Positions 12,600 to 25,100 of a DNA stretch of 60,000 nucleotides are shown in pieces. A program made the translations under genes and the position numbers. This stretch comes from Membranipora membranacea. Taxonomy: Eukaryota; Bryozoa; Gymnolaemata; Cheilostomatida; Membraniporidae. Position 1 is the first letter of the stretch; each line of letters begins with the position of its first letter. The notes under the pieces were generated by a model, which did no database searches, had not been told where the DNA came from, and worked only from the letters and a program-made list of their open reading frames with translations. The stretch is taken from assembly GCA_914767715.1 (NCBI GenBank), contig OU612069.1:22195387-22255386 (forward strand). The letters run 5' to 3'.

Positions 12600-14639
12600 T
12601 ACTGCTGGTAAGGGACTTGCATTATACAGGCCTGCTGCAGCAAATATTATTTTACAAATAGCCTGTCTTAATTTCAATTTTATAACTGCGGGACCCTTGG
12701 GCTTGGTGAGTATAATATGCATAAAAAAACATGTTTCAATACCTCCAAAATCGCTAGGCATCTCACAACTGGGTGGGAAGTGATACATGTGGTGCGGAAC
12801 CAAAAGTGACTAGGAAGCTAGCATGTCAAACAAACAGTTCCAATATTGGAAGCTGATCTTGAGAAAAGACTGCCAATCTTGCCATGACACGCTAGAAGTT
12901 GATCGCTCTTGTCCAATAGACTTACCTACCGTGCTGTTAGCAGTTAGATTTAATACCAAGGATGGTCTGTGTGTATCTAAAGTATAACCTTATGTCATAT
13001 GATACTGTGACAGGATAATTTGTCCGATTGGAGGCATATGCCCTAGTTGTGGGTAAAAGATAGGAAATAAATTCTGAAACATTAGACCTTTAGAGACCCG
13101 CACAATGATCAACCATCAGCTTTTAGCTAGGGGGTGGTCAAAGCATTTTCAATATCATTAGGGAAGAAGCTGTGGTCTGTTTGTTTCTGTCCCATCAGGG
13201 AGTCTCCTTTTCGGCAGGGAGGATGGTTGGGATACCCTCCCTGCTCCCTGTTTTTTTTCACTTCAAATTGAGACAAATCATAGAGTTGTTCTCTCTTTGA
13301 CATGTAAGTTCAATGAGGGGGACAACCGATGATAAGTTGCCCCCAGACTGCTTAGCTGACAGTTGGCATTTTTATATTTTCTTCTAGGGATGCATCTACC
13401 GAGTTCTGTGATTGCTGAGAATAACTCTTGCTATGGACTGAAGCTGCCTCATGATCGATAGATTCTAGTCCATCTTGTTCAGAAGGTCACAACAGACTCT
13501 CCAATCAACGTAAATTGTGTCTTTGAGCCGAAAGACCCAGCCATCAAAGCTGGTACTAGCTGGTACCTTCGTAGAAATGATAGAGAGCTTTTCAAAGTAA
13601 ATGTAGTCTATCGATAAATTTCAGATTGTGAAATGTCAAGCTTTTCCTCCTGCCAAAATTCAACTCATCTAATGTAGGTCAGTTTTATTTCATAAACACC
13701 ACAGTGAATCAAGGTTTAATCTTGCTAAATACAAAGTTACAGATGTATGTATGCTTATAAACTACCCCTGATTTTAATAAAACATTGGCTGATATTACGC
13801 ATCTACACTATCAATACCTGAAACAATGAATTGTTTTATAAATATCTACCAACTACATTGTTGGACTCAAATGTTCTTTTATACAGGCTGATCAATATGA
13901 TTATTGTGTGGCTTATGAAAATAAAAATTATAATTAATAAGTCTCATCACGCAATCTTGACTATGTGCTTAGATATTATAAGTTATAATTAGTTCATTTG
14001 CACTTCAATAGAGCAGAAAGAAAAACCAAACACACTCCTTTGAATTGTTGTGACAAGGACCACCCTGCATTTCCTGAAAAATGATCTTTGGTGTCAAAGT
14101 GGGCGGCTATACTCTACTGTATACGGTTCCGCTACAAAGGACTTGATCACCAATAGACTGATCTACATGTTTTCACGGATGTTTTTCTGTTCTCCGATGA
14201 CTTTTTTGCTACTACCATGATAATGACCCAACGTCACCACTTGTAAGATATCAGGTTAACTATCGATGTGTAAACACCCGGGTTGCTAATTGCAAATATT
14301 ATATGGCTTCACTCTCAATGTATATTAGTGTCCTATATCTTCACTCTCAATGTATAATATGCCCTTAAAAGCATTTCTCCTCAATGAAACTTGCCTCTAT
14401 CGAAATCTGCATTTCAGAAATAGTAACTAGTATGGGGATTTTGGTTGACAAATCATCATATTAGAGTTATCTTCTCCTGTATATTCATGTACATAATTCA
14501 CTGAAGTTTTCACTGGGAATTCCGCTTTACATAAATAGTGCTACAGTTGTACTACAACACATTATTTCTAACCCAGATTGCCCATACACATAGCCTATGA
14601 GATGGTTTCATAGAACACATATCAATTTTTTTCTTACAG
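12600..14639. other. 2-kb region without recognised genes
   Basis: No coding region with family resemblance, RNA gene or clear mobile element was recognised on either strand. Confidence 0.35.
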
Positions 14640-14865
14640 GCCACATTCAGTGGTAAAAAAGCTAAATTTGAAATTTCCGCATTTTAGTCAATTTTGACTA
14701 AAATGCGGAAATATGCTTTTCAAGGTCACAAGAAGGTCACAAGGTGATTTCCGCATTTTAGTCAATCCCACACAGGATTGACTAAAATGCGGAAATACGC
14801 ACTAAATTTCCGCAACAAGCACGTGAATTTGCGTGATCACGGATTTCCGCATTATAGTGAACCCG
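14640..14865. mobile_element. Composite inverted-repeat MITE (TGACTAAAATGCGGAAAT family)
   Basis: The 18-mer ATTTCCGCATTTTAGTCA or its complement TGACTAAAATGCGGAAAT occurs in two back-to-back inverted pairs (about 14671-14713 and 14749-14797), and a variant ATTTCCGCATTATAGTGAACC closes the region at about 14844-14864. The same terminus appears at 7.69 kb. The structure reads as nested or multimeric hairpins of one non-autonomous family. Confidence 0.75.
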
Positions 14866-14869
14866 AGCT

Positions 14870-15900
14870 AGATGATCATGCACCACATGGTCTCATATGC
14901 ACATGCTTGATCAGTAAATAAAGTGGATACAAAAAAGAAGCGATCAAAGAGTGAGTTTTGCCTTTTCAAATTGAGGGTCCCCCCACCAGTCTCAGACAGT
15001 TGGGAATGGTTTACATAGAGAAATAATGATCCGTCAGTTGCGCCGAGGCAAAGTCTATGCACACACTTTCTACAAATGCAAGACCCAGCCTACATAGGCT
15101 GTAGCTGTAGTAGTAAAGTATGTAGGTCTACATGTAGCCCTAGTTTAGCAATAACAGTTCTAGACAATTAGTTGCACAAGAGTTGCCCACCTAAACTTGC
15201 ACAACTGGTTCATAATTACACTAGTTTGAATCTTCTTTGAGAAACCATATACAGAAAATTAATGATGATACTATCATGGAGCAAACTGAAACTCCCTGAT
15301 ATTACCACCACCAACCAACAACAAAGCGAGGAGTAAGGAGTAAACTCCTTGGACGACTTGTATGAGCCTCCCCTCTTACAACTCTTAGGAGTCCTTCTCC
15401 TTGCTTGATATTACACTGCACTGCACATTTACATTGGTACCTGATTGGCAAACTACAGAAAGCTACTAGTAGTGATAATAACTAACAGTTACTAGCTAGA
15501 CTTCTTAGTAAGTCTACTCATTTTTCACTCACGACTGAGTAGTAGAGTAGTAGTGTACGAAGTAAATAGCATTTTATCTGAGAGCTACAACACAATGATT
15601 CAATCAAGTCCATTCACAGCTGTTCTACTTTCATTCTTCCTGTTGTGAAGCTGAGTTAGCTCATCATCTCTTCATTGTGGTCTTACGTGTCTGTGAAGTA
15701 ACTGATTGGTGAACTGGTGCCACTGACTGTGTGAGATAACCTCACAGCTTTCTCGGATGACTCAGGAGAGTCAATAAAAAGGGAGGGCAGAAGCTGTGAG
15801 ATCTCAAGTTCTCACAGCTCAGGAGATTTCGGATAAAGAGAATGGAGCCAAGAGGATGGGAGCAGGTGATACCAGACGGCGTCAACCACTTCAAAATAAT
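14870..15900. other. 1-kb region without recognised genes
   Basis: Short AGTAG/ACTAG-rich words and small imperfect repeats such as CTCACAGCT near 15745 and 15812. Nothing codes recognisably. Confidence 0.35.
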
Positions 15901-15904
15901 GTGT

Positions 15905-16155
15905 ATAATAAAACCTCTTTATCGCAAGCATTTAAATAATGTATATAATTAAAACCTTTTTATCAGACATAATTTAAAGTCCAATCTCCGTCTTTTTGGA
16001 GGGTTCAAACGCAAGCATTTAAATAATATATATAATTAAAACCTTTTTATCAGACATAAATTAAAGTCCAATCTCCGTCTTTTTGGAGGGTTCAAACGCA
16101 AGCATTTAAATAAGATATAATTAAAACCTTTTTTATCAGACAAAAAACCTAAACC
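15905..16155. repeat. 86-bp tandem repeat, about 3 copies
   Basis: The unit contains CGCAAGCATTTAAATAA, then TATAATTAAAACCTTTTTATCAGACATAA, then AATCTCCGTCTTTTTGGAGGG, which is itself a small hairpin. CGCAAGCATTT recurs near 15923, 16009 and 16097, giving a period of about 86-88 bp. The final unit is diverged. Confidence 0.85.
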
Positions 16156-16487
16156 AAATCTCCGCTTTTGTCAAGAGGATGGGCAAATGCTACCTCCGGT
16201 TTTTTGGCCATGCTCACCCGCCGTGATGAACCCCGGTGCATATAAAAAACGAGGGAACATCAAGGCAGGGCAGTTCTGGTTGGAGAGCCCTTGGAGCATG
16301 TTTTTCTGGTATAGTATAGATTGCTTTTCTGGTATCTAACTTAGTTTATTATTCAAGAATAAAAATTGATTTTAATGTCGAAAAGGCATCTCAACTATGA
16401 GTCATTAGTAAATTGAATTAATACCTACTTGTAACAAAATTCTAAAGAACAATGTTGTGGATAAATTTGATTAGGTAAACAAAACAC

Positions 16488-16543
16488 TTTTTGTATGGAG
16501 TTGCTTTCTTCCTCAACAGGAAGAAGTTAACTCCATACAAAAT
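16488..16543. repeat. Short hairpin
   Basis: The arms TTTTTGTATGGAGTTGCTTTCTTCCT and AGGAAGAAGTTAACTCCATACAAAAT pair imperfectly around CAAC. It is isolated and may be a small MITE remnant. There is no transcription context to call it a terminator. Confidence 0.6.
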
Positions 16544-16559
16544 AAACATGAGCAAAATG

Positions 16560-18690
16560 AATGAAATAGTGGTGTCTGTTCTGCTCGAGTATTCGGCCCC
16601 AAGTGGGTCGAATATGCGACAACTGTTGTTCAAAGAGTTGACTACTAGCCAAATCTATTACTAACTCAGTGTTCCCAACAGATATATTGTAATCAGTATG
16701 CAGTTATTGAACAGGCCAATAAGAAAAAAGTAAGATGTAATGGGCCAATCATATCAAAGCCTGTGAAAATTCGGAGAGAGAGGGCAACTCTTCATTTTTG
16801 AAGTTTTGAACATGAGAGGGCAATTCCGAACCGGTTACCTTATTATCCTGGAGTCAAACAACTTTTTGCATAGAATTCAAATACAAAAGTATTTATCAAT
16901 ATTTACGACCATGTTGCTTCCTTAAATAATCTATTCAAACCTAATCTGATCAGGCCAAAGGTTGACACAATTATCAGTTCATCCCAATCAAGCATTCTAA
17001 GACATACGCTGTCCTTGATAACGAAACAGAGTAAGGATATATAGAGACATTCCAACTATAGTCATAGTGCTTGCAGCTTCTTGATTGACTGGGAGAAATT
17101 TTTCAATCGGGCTACCTGCCAGTTATACTAATTTATACTTGCAATTGCGGTCAAATCTGTAGATAGGTTATAAGTGTTTTTTGTGAATATACAATAACCA
17201 GGTTTAGGTTCTACTGCAACAAAACCTAAGCGGTATTACTTGGACCCTATACCAGCATGTAGTTCAGGTTTAGCTTCAGAATTGTGAAGCCAGTTAGCGG
17301 GAGACAACTTCCGTGAGTGTCAATCGCTAGTGCGCAATGGATATTAGAGTACCAAGGCTTGTTTCCTGTTTCAAGTAATAAAGTGCTTTCTGATAATATT
17401 TCCTTCTACCACCCAGGTAGGTGTCCATTTTTGTACATGAGACAAACATTTAAGAATAATGGTAGAATCTGCTGTTGATCATTAAAATTTTCTTATATTG
17501 ATATTAATTAGGGTGTTGCTGTCGGTCGGAGTGGTGAAGTTTGTGCATCCATATGCATTGAGAGTATGTTTGTTTTGCATTGAGAAATTAAAAAATTAAA
17601 TCAAATTAAAAAAGGTGTTTGACAAATTTTATCTACACCCAAATCATTACAAGATCCCACCATAACTGAATTATAGGATTCAATAACTGCAGTGTGTTGT
17701 CCTAAGTAATAAGAAATAGGTAGCTGCCATACTCATGGGCACCTCTCTTTGCTCTCTCTCTCTCTCCCATCCTCACTCAATCTGGAGATTGATTGTTCAG
17801 GTCAATATATTTCTCCACCGCCTTGCTCTCCTAAATGTAATAGGAATCCCCTTTTACAAATTTTTGGGCAGGTAAGGAATTGTCTTTTCGTTTTCACAAA
17901 GGGAGCAACTAATAAAGCCAGGTCAGGCTGGTTGTTTAAAACAAAGCTATGAATAAGGTAATGATAGATCATCATTAAAACCATGACATGATAACTCATA
18001 AATTTGCCATGACAAAACCTCTGAAATAAACAATATCTGTATTTTTCTAAGGGAGTAGGAGAGGGAAGAAGAACAAATTCTTTTACTATGCCAAGAAAAT
18101 AATAGAATCTGATCGGATTATCTTTTTGACCCGGAAACCAGGCAAAAAGACCAATTGGAAAATAATGTAAAACTATATTTCCTGCAACTAGAAGTATCCA
18201 CATTATCATTGGGATGAGGTACCTATATTTCAACTAGGGATTTAGCAAATCGTACTGATTCAGAGTCATCAACTGAGAAAGAAATATTTGATGATGATCA
18301 GGACGGGGAGCCCTCACATCTGCAACAAAATATAGGTACACAAAATAATCGAGCACCCGCTTTATACCAGCATTTGTGAGCAAAAAGTTGATTAATAGTG
18401 AAAAGAACTACTGTGTGGCTTTGCATATAACGATATAAGGCATTGCAAAATCTAATGATAGGGCCACTCACTTGTGCGAACTTTCAATAATTCATTGTAA
18501 CGAAACTTTTCATTGCTATCAACCTGCCACACATGTATATCTTTTTCAAAATTTTGTTTCTGATGATTTCAGTTAAAATTGAAAGAGAAAGTGTACTGAG
18601 GAGAAACCTGCTGTTACTTATCGATTATAAGAACGATGGAAAGTTGGGCTCTGTAGTTCAGTTATCCAGCTTATTTCTCAGTCATGACTA
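16560..18690. other. 2.1-kb region without supported genes
   Basis: Contains a CT-rich microsatellite near 17750-17766 and a 143-codon minus-strand frame (17802-18233) that is hydrophobic but matches nothing I recognise and has no supporting splice or neighbour evidence. It is left unannotated. Confidence 0.35.
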
Positions 18691-18693
18691 ACG

Positions 18694-18699
18694 TTTATT
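18694..18699 (-). terminator. Poly(A) signal of the sulfotransferase gene
   Basis: AATAAA on the minus strand (TTTATT on plus), about 220 bases past the stop codon, giving a 3'-UTR of plausible length. Confidence 0.6.
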
Positions 18700-18916
18700 G
18701 AAGGAAACCATAAGTAATGAACAATTCCGAATAATATTACATACAAAATTGGCACACACCTCTAATCACTTTGCGTACATTCGTGGAATCACCGCTACAA
18801 AATCATTAGTTTTAAAAGTAATAGCACCAAATCATGTAAGACTGCACACATTATTATATCAGTTTCATCTAGCACAGCAAACTTCACTTTACAATGTCAG
18901 CTGGCTTGTTGATGGG

Positions 18917-19101
18917 TTAATTTGCATCCCCTGTTTCAAGACTGGCAATTTTATGATCCAATTCCGCTTCCCATTTGAGCCAGTGGTTATTGTTGAGCAT
19001 CTCGATCAGCCTCCTGTTGTAAGGAGCATAGAACTTCTGTAACAGTCGGTATGTCTCTGGTAGGGGAGTGAAGTACTTATGTACGTTCATCATTATTTGC
19101 C
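18917..19101 (-). CDS. CHST15-like: CHST15-like exon 9 (C-terminus)
   Basis: Starts after TTTTATTCAG and ends at the TAA at 18917-18919. It encodes the C-terminal family motif YRLLQKFYAPYNRRLIEML, followed by a short tail ending GDAN. Confidence 0.92.
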
Positions 19102-22100
19102 CTGAATAAAAAAAAAGAAGTTTGATAACGAAAACAGGCATCAATATATTAAGAGTTGTCCTAGCTTGAAGTATGTGGGCACAACTCACCAGTATCAATC
19201 CTTGAAGAGCCTTATTCTGTCTTAAATCAAATGCTGTAATTGTTTTAGATCATGGAAAAAATTTCACACTGGCTAGTATAGCAGTTGAACTTTTACCACA
19301 AACTGAATCACTACACACTATCCTACAAAGAGTAGACTTAAACCAGACTCTAAGAAGGAAGGGAGAATACCAAGCCATCACACAATTCCAACCCGATTTG
19401 TTGTACTCAATATTCTAGGAGACATTAGAGAAGATGTGCAGAGAAAGATTTGAGTTGAGTGAGGATTTCTATTTCTATATTTCAGTTCAATACCTAATAT
19501 ATATATACCGACTAAACTCTGAAAATAAAAATCTAGCCTTTACAAAAAGTGTAAAATATTAAAATATTTTGATTTAATTCAATATCATACTTGTTCTTAC
19601 ATCAGTACTTCTGGCCGTCAACTAAGTAATGATGTTGTAGGTGTTAAGAGATGACTAAGAAGAGTTTGCTTTTCATATTAATCGATATTTCAGTGATTTT
19701 TGGCACTCAAATGCAAACAGGAACGGTTGGTGGCAGGGTGGTGTAGTCTTCTCAATGCGAGAGTTGCAAGTTTGAATCCCGGTCACTTCCCACGCTACTT
19801 TAATGGAGGTGAGCTCTTCATACATTACCATAGCTTGCCCACCCTTACTGTGAACAAGGCGGGCAAAATAGATGTGTTGATCTTGATCATCAATGTAAGC
19901 ATTATTCTCATTGGCCCAATACACCGAATACCATTAAAGTATATATTATAATATTATATATATACATATATATATACATATATTATTATAATATATATTA
20001 TTATATATACATTACATTATGTTTGCTTTTGAGTGTAACAGCCCTGTTATCATATTACTCACCACCTTTGTCGTTTATCATTTTGTCTGTATATTGTGTT
20101 GAGATATTCATGAATGTGAACAAACCATTGAGAGTAGTGTGCTGGTCACCGTAGTAATCTTCTGACTTTATTAAATAAATCTAAAAAGAAAAGAGCTAAT
20201 GAGAATGGATCGTGGTCATGATTTTAATATAATTGATAAACGCTCACCCTATGAACTATGTCGCTAAAAGTATACAGTCAATGTATATGCACCTGTTTTG
20301 CGAATGCTATACTGACTTTTTCTATAACCACCTCTCGAAGGTTATGGCTAGATGATCAACATAAATGATCGATCTGTTGTGAAGCCTGAATATTTGCAGA
20401 AAGATTCTAACATGATGGATGAATGAAAGCACTGTATTTAGGTCACAAGGTCGACTCTGGCTTGGAGAGGTACACTGTATATCCAAAGGAAAATGTCAGC
20501 GATAAGTGTTGCTAACCTGGCTTGGAGGAAAGTTCTTGTAGACTTCTTCTAAGAATACATAGTATATTCCTATCCTGAGTGTCATGAAGTACTGAGGATC
20601 ACCCCAATCCTGGGATTCCCAGCCTGACAGGTGACAACAGGCTCGCAGTGATTTAGCTTTCACACAGGCCTCAAAATAATAAATGCTGCAAAATACATTT
20701 AAATGTTTGTGCCTGACTGAAAAATAAGACCCAGATTTAGTATCATACTACTGAAAAACAGATGGCTCATATGATGGTGCAACTTGGTTTACAAGACGAA
20801 TGGCTCTGCTTCATATATCTAAAATTTTACTATTTTCCTGCAAGTTTTCCTCCGTCCTGTGGTCATTCAATTGGGCCCCATGTAGCTTCTCAGGTTGAAT
20901 TGACTCTATAAAAAAATGACATGCAACCTCTAGTAATAATCCAGTCTCTAAGCTAACTAATATTCCAATCGAACTCTCACCTGTCTACAAAGAACTTGTG
21001 TATATCTTCTGGAGATTTAGGCATGTCCTTATAAACAAACTGTAGGTTAGCATTTTTGTTGATACTCATGTCGATGCCGTGATTGTAGAAGGATAGAGCT
21101 CTAGTGGTAGGATTTCGCATCAATACTGAATATCAAAGGAAAAAACAGAATTAATTATTCTCAGAGTCGTTCTCTTCTTATGCCTGGAAAGGCAACTCAA
21201 AATGTAATCTTACATGTATTGTGATATATAATTTAGTTGTGAACGCATTCAATTTGATGAAGTGTGCATAGGAGAGGGAGCTATCACTCAGCATAAGCAT
21301 ATTTCTGCCAACAGAACAACAAGTATGGGGAATGGCAACTCAAAGTCCTTGTGAATGAATCTACTTGTTGCATATTGGTTATTTGATTTCTGCATTGGAT
21401 TGAAAACACAACGCTGTGCAAAGTTTTCTCCTCTAAGACCAACTCACCAACAATCTGAGCTCCAGAGTGAAGTTTTCTAAGATAATGAAAGTTTGTATAT
21501 TTCGGTACATCCGGATCTCCCATGTAACCTTGCTTGATCTTCCAGTGCCAGTTATCATAAATGATGGTCGCAGTGCAGTCATACATAATACGCTCTGGAT
21601 GAGGCTTTTGTTTTTCTTCAGAGCGAACGTCAAAAAAGTGCTGCAGTAGAGTGTCATAAGGCTTCATCTGCTTGTGGTCCTATAAAATAAAGAAATGCAC
21701 AATCAAGTCATAATGTGAAAGTTATCAGGCGTCGAAAAGCACTCTGATTCAAATATGACTACCCTGAATTTGAAAACTCTATTTAAGTTATGCTAGACTG
21801 CATTCAAGAGTTGCCTTTTGGTCAGCCAAATTTTCAATGATATGGTTCCAAAAAAACTCAGCTCGTGATTCTTCGATGAGGGCAATTAAAAAATAGATGG
21901 TTTTCCAAGCGGGAATTCCTGTACCACCCTGAATTACTGTCAAATATAACTGCATGCTGATTCATACTTTTGATCAGATAACCTGTTTGAGGTTACTTGC
22001 CAAATACTGATATATAATATAATTATATTGAAATAAGCCTGGGCGCCATACCGGAAAGAATGCGAATTGAGAGATGAACTGAGTCTCTTTGTAGAAGCTG

Positions 22101-25100
22101 TGGATGAGCTGAGGATGATTATTCCAGAACCACCACAAGTCTGTTGTTCCTGACTTTGCCCAACCAACCAGATAAATCTGTGGTATACACTGCAATCATA
22201 TAAATACTTCATAATATAGATGTTGTATATCAGGTGTATGATAGAGGTGTGCGTAAATAAAAATATGTGCAATCCATTGCTGAAATCAGATCATGAGAGT
22301 TTCAGTCCGAGTGTCAGGGTCCCTCATATCTCTATTTAAACGTAGAATATATTACCTCATGGAACACCATATTTAATTGGGTGTCAACAAACTATTTCCT
22401 ATTCAGTCCAGATTTGTTTTTATAGAGAAAAAGTGGTTTTAGGACTCAGTGACTTCAATGCGAATAGGCTATGATTATGTCTAGGAGTTATCAATCCGCG
22501 AATTCAATAGGCTTTTCAGCACAGTATAAATTCCTGAACCCAATGTTACCATTGAATACACAATGGGAACAAGGATTAGGTGTTTTGAGTTAGCACAGCA
22601 ACATATCGGTTTTACGGCCCTCTTATGTTCCCATCTATATTTCATTGACGCATACTATTATTTAGTTTGGGCGGAAGGTTTCTGAGTCACAGCGGTGTGA
22701 TTGTGATTTTTGATTGGAAAGTGGGGATAAAAAAATATTTAATGCAGATATTTTACTAATTTACTAATTTACTGGGGAAAGGGAGATAGGCAAGGAGGGG
22801 ATTGGTAGACAAGGTTGTGAGGGACTTTTGGGGGAAGGGAAGGGGTTCACCACGAGGGATACGTTGTGGTGTTATATCCTAGCTGCTGTATCTCACAACT
22901 AGGATTGTAGCCAACACTTGAAACTGGATACTGACAAGTTAGAAGCTTTAACATTGTGGGCAATAATTATAATTCGTTTACCATCATACAAACAAATAAG
23001 TTGCACTTGAATTAATGTACATCATTGAGAAAATGTAATAGGCAAATTAAAAAGAAGATACTTGTTTTGGTTCAAACAACTAGTAAATACTATGCCTAAA
23101 ATCATTTACAAACTCATTAAATTCCATTTTAATATACATCATGGTCATAATGGTAGTAACACAAACTTTTAATAGGCAATTTAATACTGTTTGCTTTACT
23201 TGGAATAACATGAAGTATTTGCAGCAATTATGAGCTCAAACCCTCTGCCTAAGAGTTTCTTCAAACACCGCATGCCATGCTTGCTATCAAGTTGAATTAA
23301 ATAGTGACCTGCTAAGCAGGCAGATTTTATGGTTTGCAGCTATAGGTGAACAGCTGCACAATGTAGCTAGAACAGGGAATCAAAACTAGATATCGAATAT
23401 TGACAAGTAAAAACTCAAACATTGCAGTTGAGGAATCATGAATCTTTCACAGGGAATTCACTTCACAAAGTAACCAATAATAACAATGGCAATAATAATT
23501 TAAGACATCAAAGTAAAGATGGGAAGCATGTAGTAGCAATACTTTACTAGAATTTCTGTTGATACAGCATTAACCAGGTAAACTTGTTAATGTAATTGCT
23601 GTGAAAGTTTTCAAATTGTTACCATCAAAGCTTGCAAAGACAGGCTAGCAGTAACCTTACTCACCCTGAATCTTCCAGTCACATAGTTGGTGTAGCATGG
23701 AGTTTTATATCGAGTATCCCAGTTAGCATTAGGTGGGAACTTCATATCGAGCCAGTTCTCATAGCAGGTACCGTCTTTGTTACAGAACCACTTGTTGGTG
23801 TCGTTATGTATAAATGGTATCAGTGCGTCCAGCCCAAGAGCATTAAACTGTAATCATCATACTATATTAAAATCACATCAAAGACCATTATCCAAACCGT
23901 ATACTGGACGTAAATTCCAAAGTAAACAGTTTATGAGTCAAAATTAAAAGATAACAGTCGAAGCAGCATTTTCTGTTATTTTTTACTTGCGACTCAATAA
24001 TGATTCACTAATGGTACAGCCGTATTTCTTAAGATTCAGGTAATAGATAGAACTTCAATTTTGAATTCAATATTTTAACTGCCTGTGAAGAGTTTCAAAC
24101 GAAGCACACAGTGAAAATTAGATATTTTTTAAAACATCTTGATTGACTTAAATAAATGGTTGTCCAAAATGCAGATAACAGCAATTTACAACGACCTTGT
24201 CAATTCTCTGGGATAAAACACCATCAATGTTTGCATGAATTTTAATTATGCAGTAGCCATTGATAGTAACAAACACTTCTCAAATAAACCCTGCCAGTGG
24301 CCTCCTCAGGAAAGTAAGTGGTGGTTCTTTAACAAACATTATGCCACACTAGTGTCAGTACACTAACTCATCAGGAATATATCTGTGATTTGATATTGCG
24401 GATAATCGGTACATAATAATAACATCAACTTTATTTGCTATTCAAGACCCCTTTCGGGGCAAATGAGAATTGCTTACAGTGGAATAAGATTCATCACATC
24501 TGTATAAGGTAGGAGTAGGTAAGCTAGGCTATTGTCCGGAGGGCTCACCTCCTTTAGCAGATTGGGTGGTGACCGGGATTCGAACCTGCTACTCTCAGAT
24601 TGAGAAGCTCGAATCCTAACCACTACGCCACCCTGCCTGCCTGGTTCACCTTACCTTTGTAAAATTGACATCAGTTGCATGTGAGTAAGTGAGTTCTAGA
24701 GATTGTATAGTGGTGTTAACTCCTGGAAGTCTGGCATCGAGCATGATCCTCTCTACCGGCTCTGGGTTTACTATCTGATTTGGTTGTGGAACTGGGAGGG
24801 CAACCTCATCTGGCGATTGCTTATCTGTGTTTGGTTCGATGTTGGTCGCATCGCTACTGACTGCCGATTGGACCGTTACTGCGTTGGTTGCTTTGTTAGA
24901 AGTTGCTGTTGCTTTGATAGAGTCAACAGTAGATTTGATATTCTCTTTGGTTGCAGGCTTTGTGTCGACTTGAGTTTCCTGCACAGTACTTGCACTTTTT
25001 ATAGATTCAGTAAGTTCAGTCAACTTATCTTTCATTGCATCCATACCGTGCTTAGTTTCTGTTGGTATTGCTGTCTTGTCTTCTTTGATGTCAACAGGCT

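Noticed and set aside
17802-18233. 143-codon hydrophobic minus-strand frame as a membrane protein gene
   Set aside because: No recognisable family, no supporting splice partners, and an opposing frame overlaps it. It is more likely a chance open frame.
24541-24645. Functional tRNA genes at the A/B-box sites (also 12.2, 19.7 and 29.3 kb)
   Set aside because: A and B boxes are present, but acceptor-stem pairing is absent and the sequences continue into long bodies with simple tails, as in SINEs.
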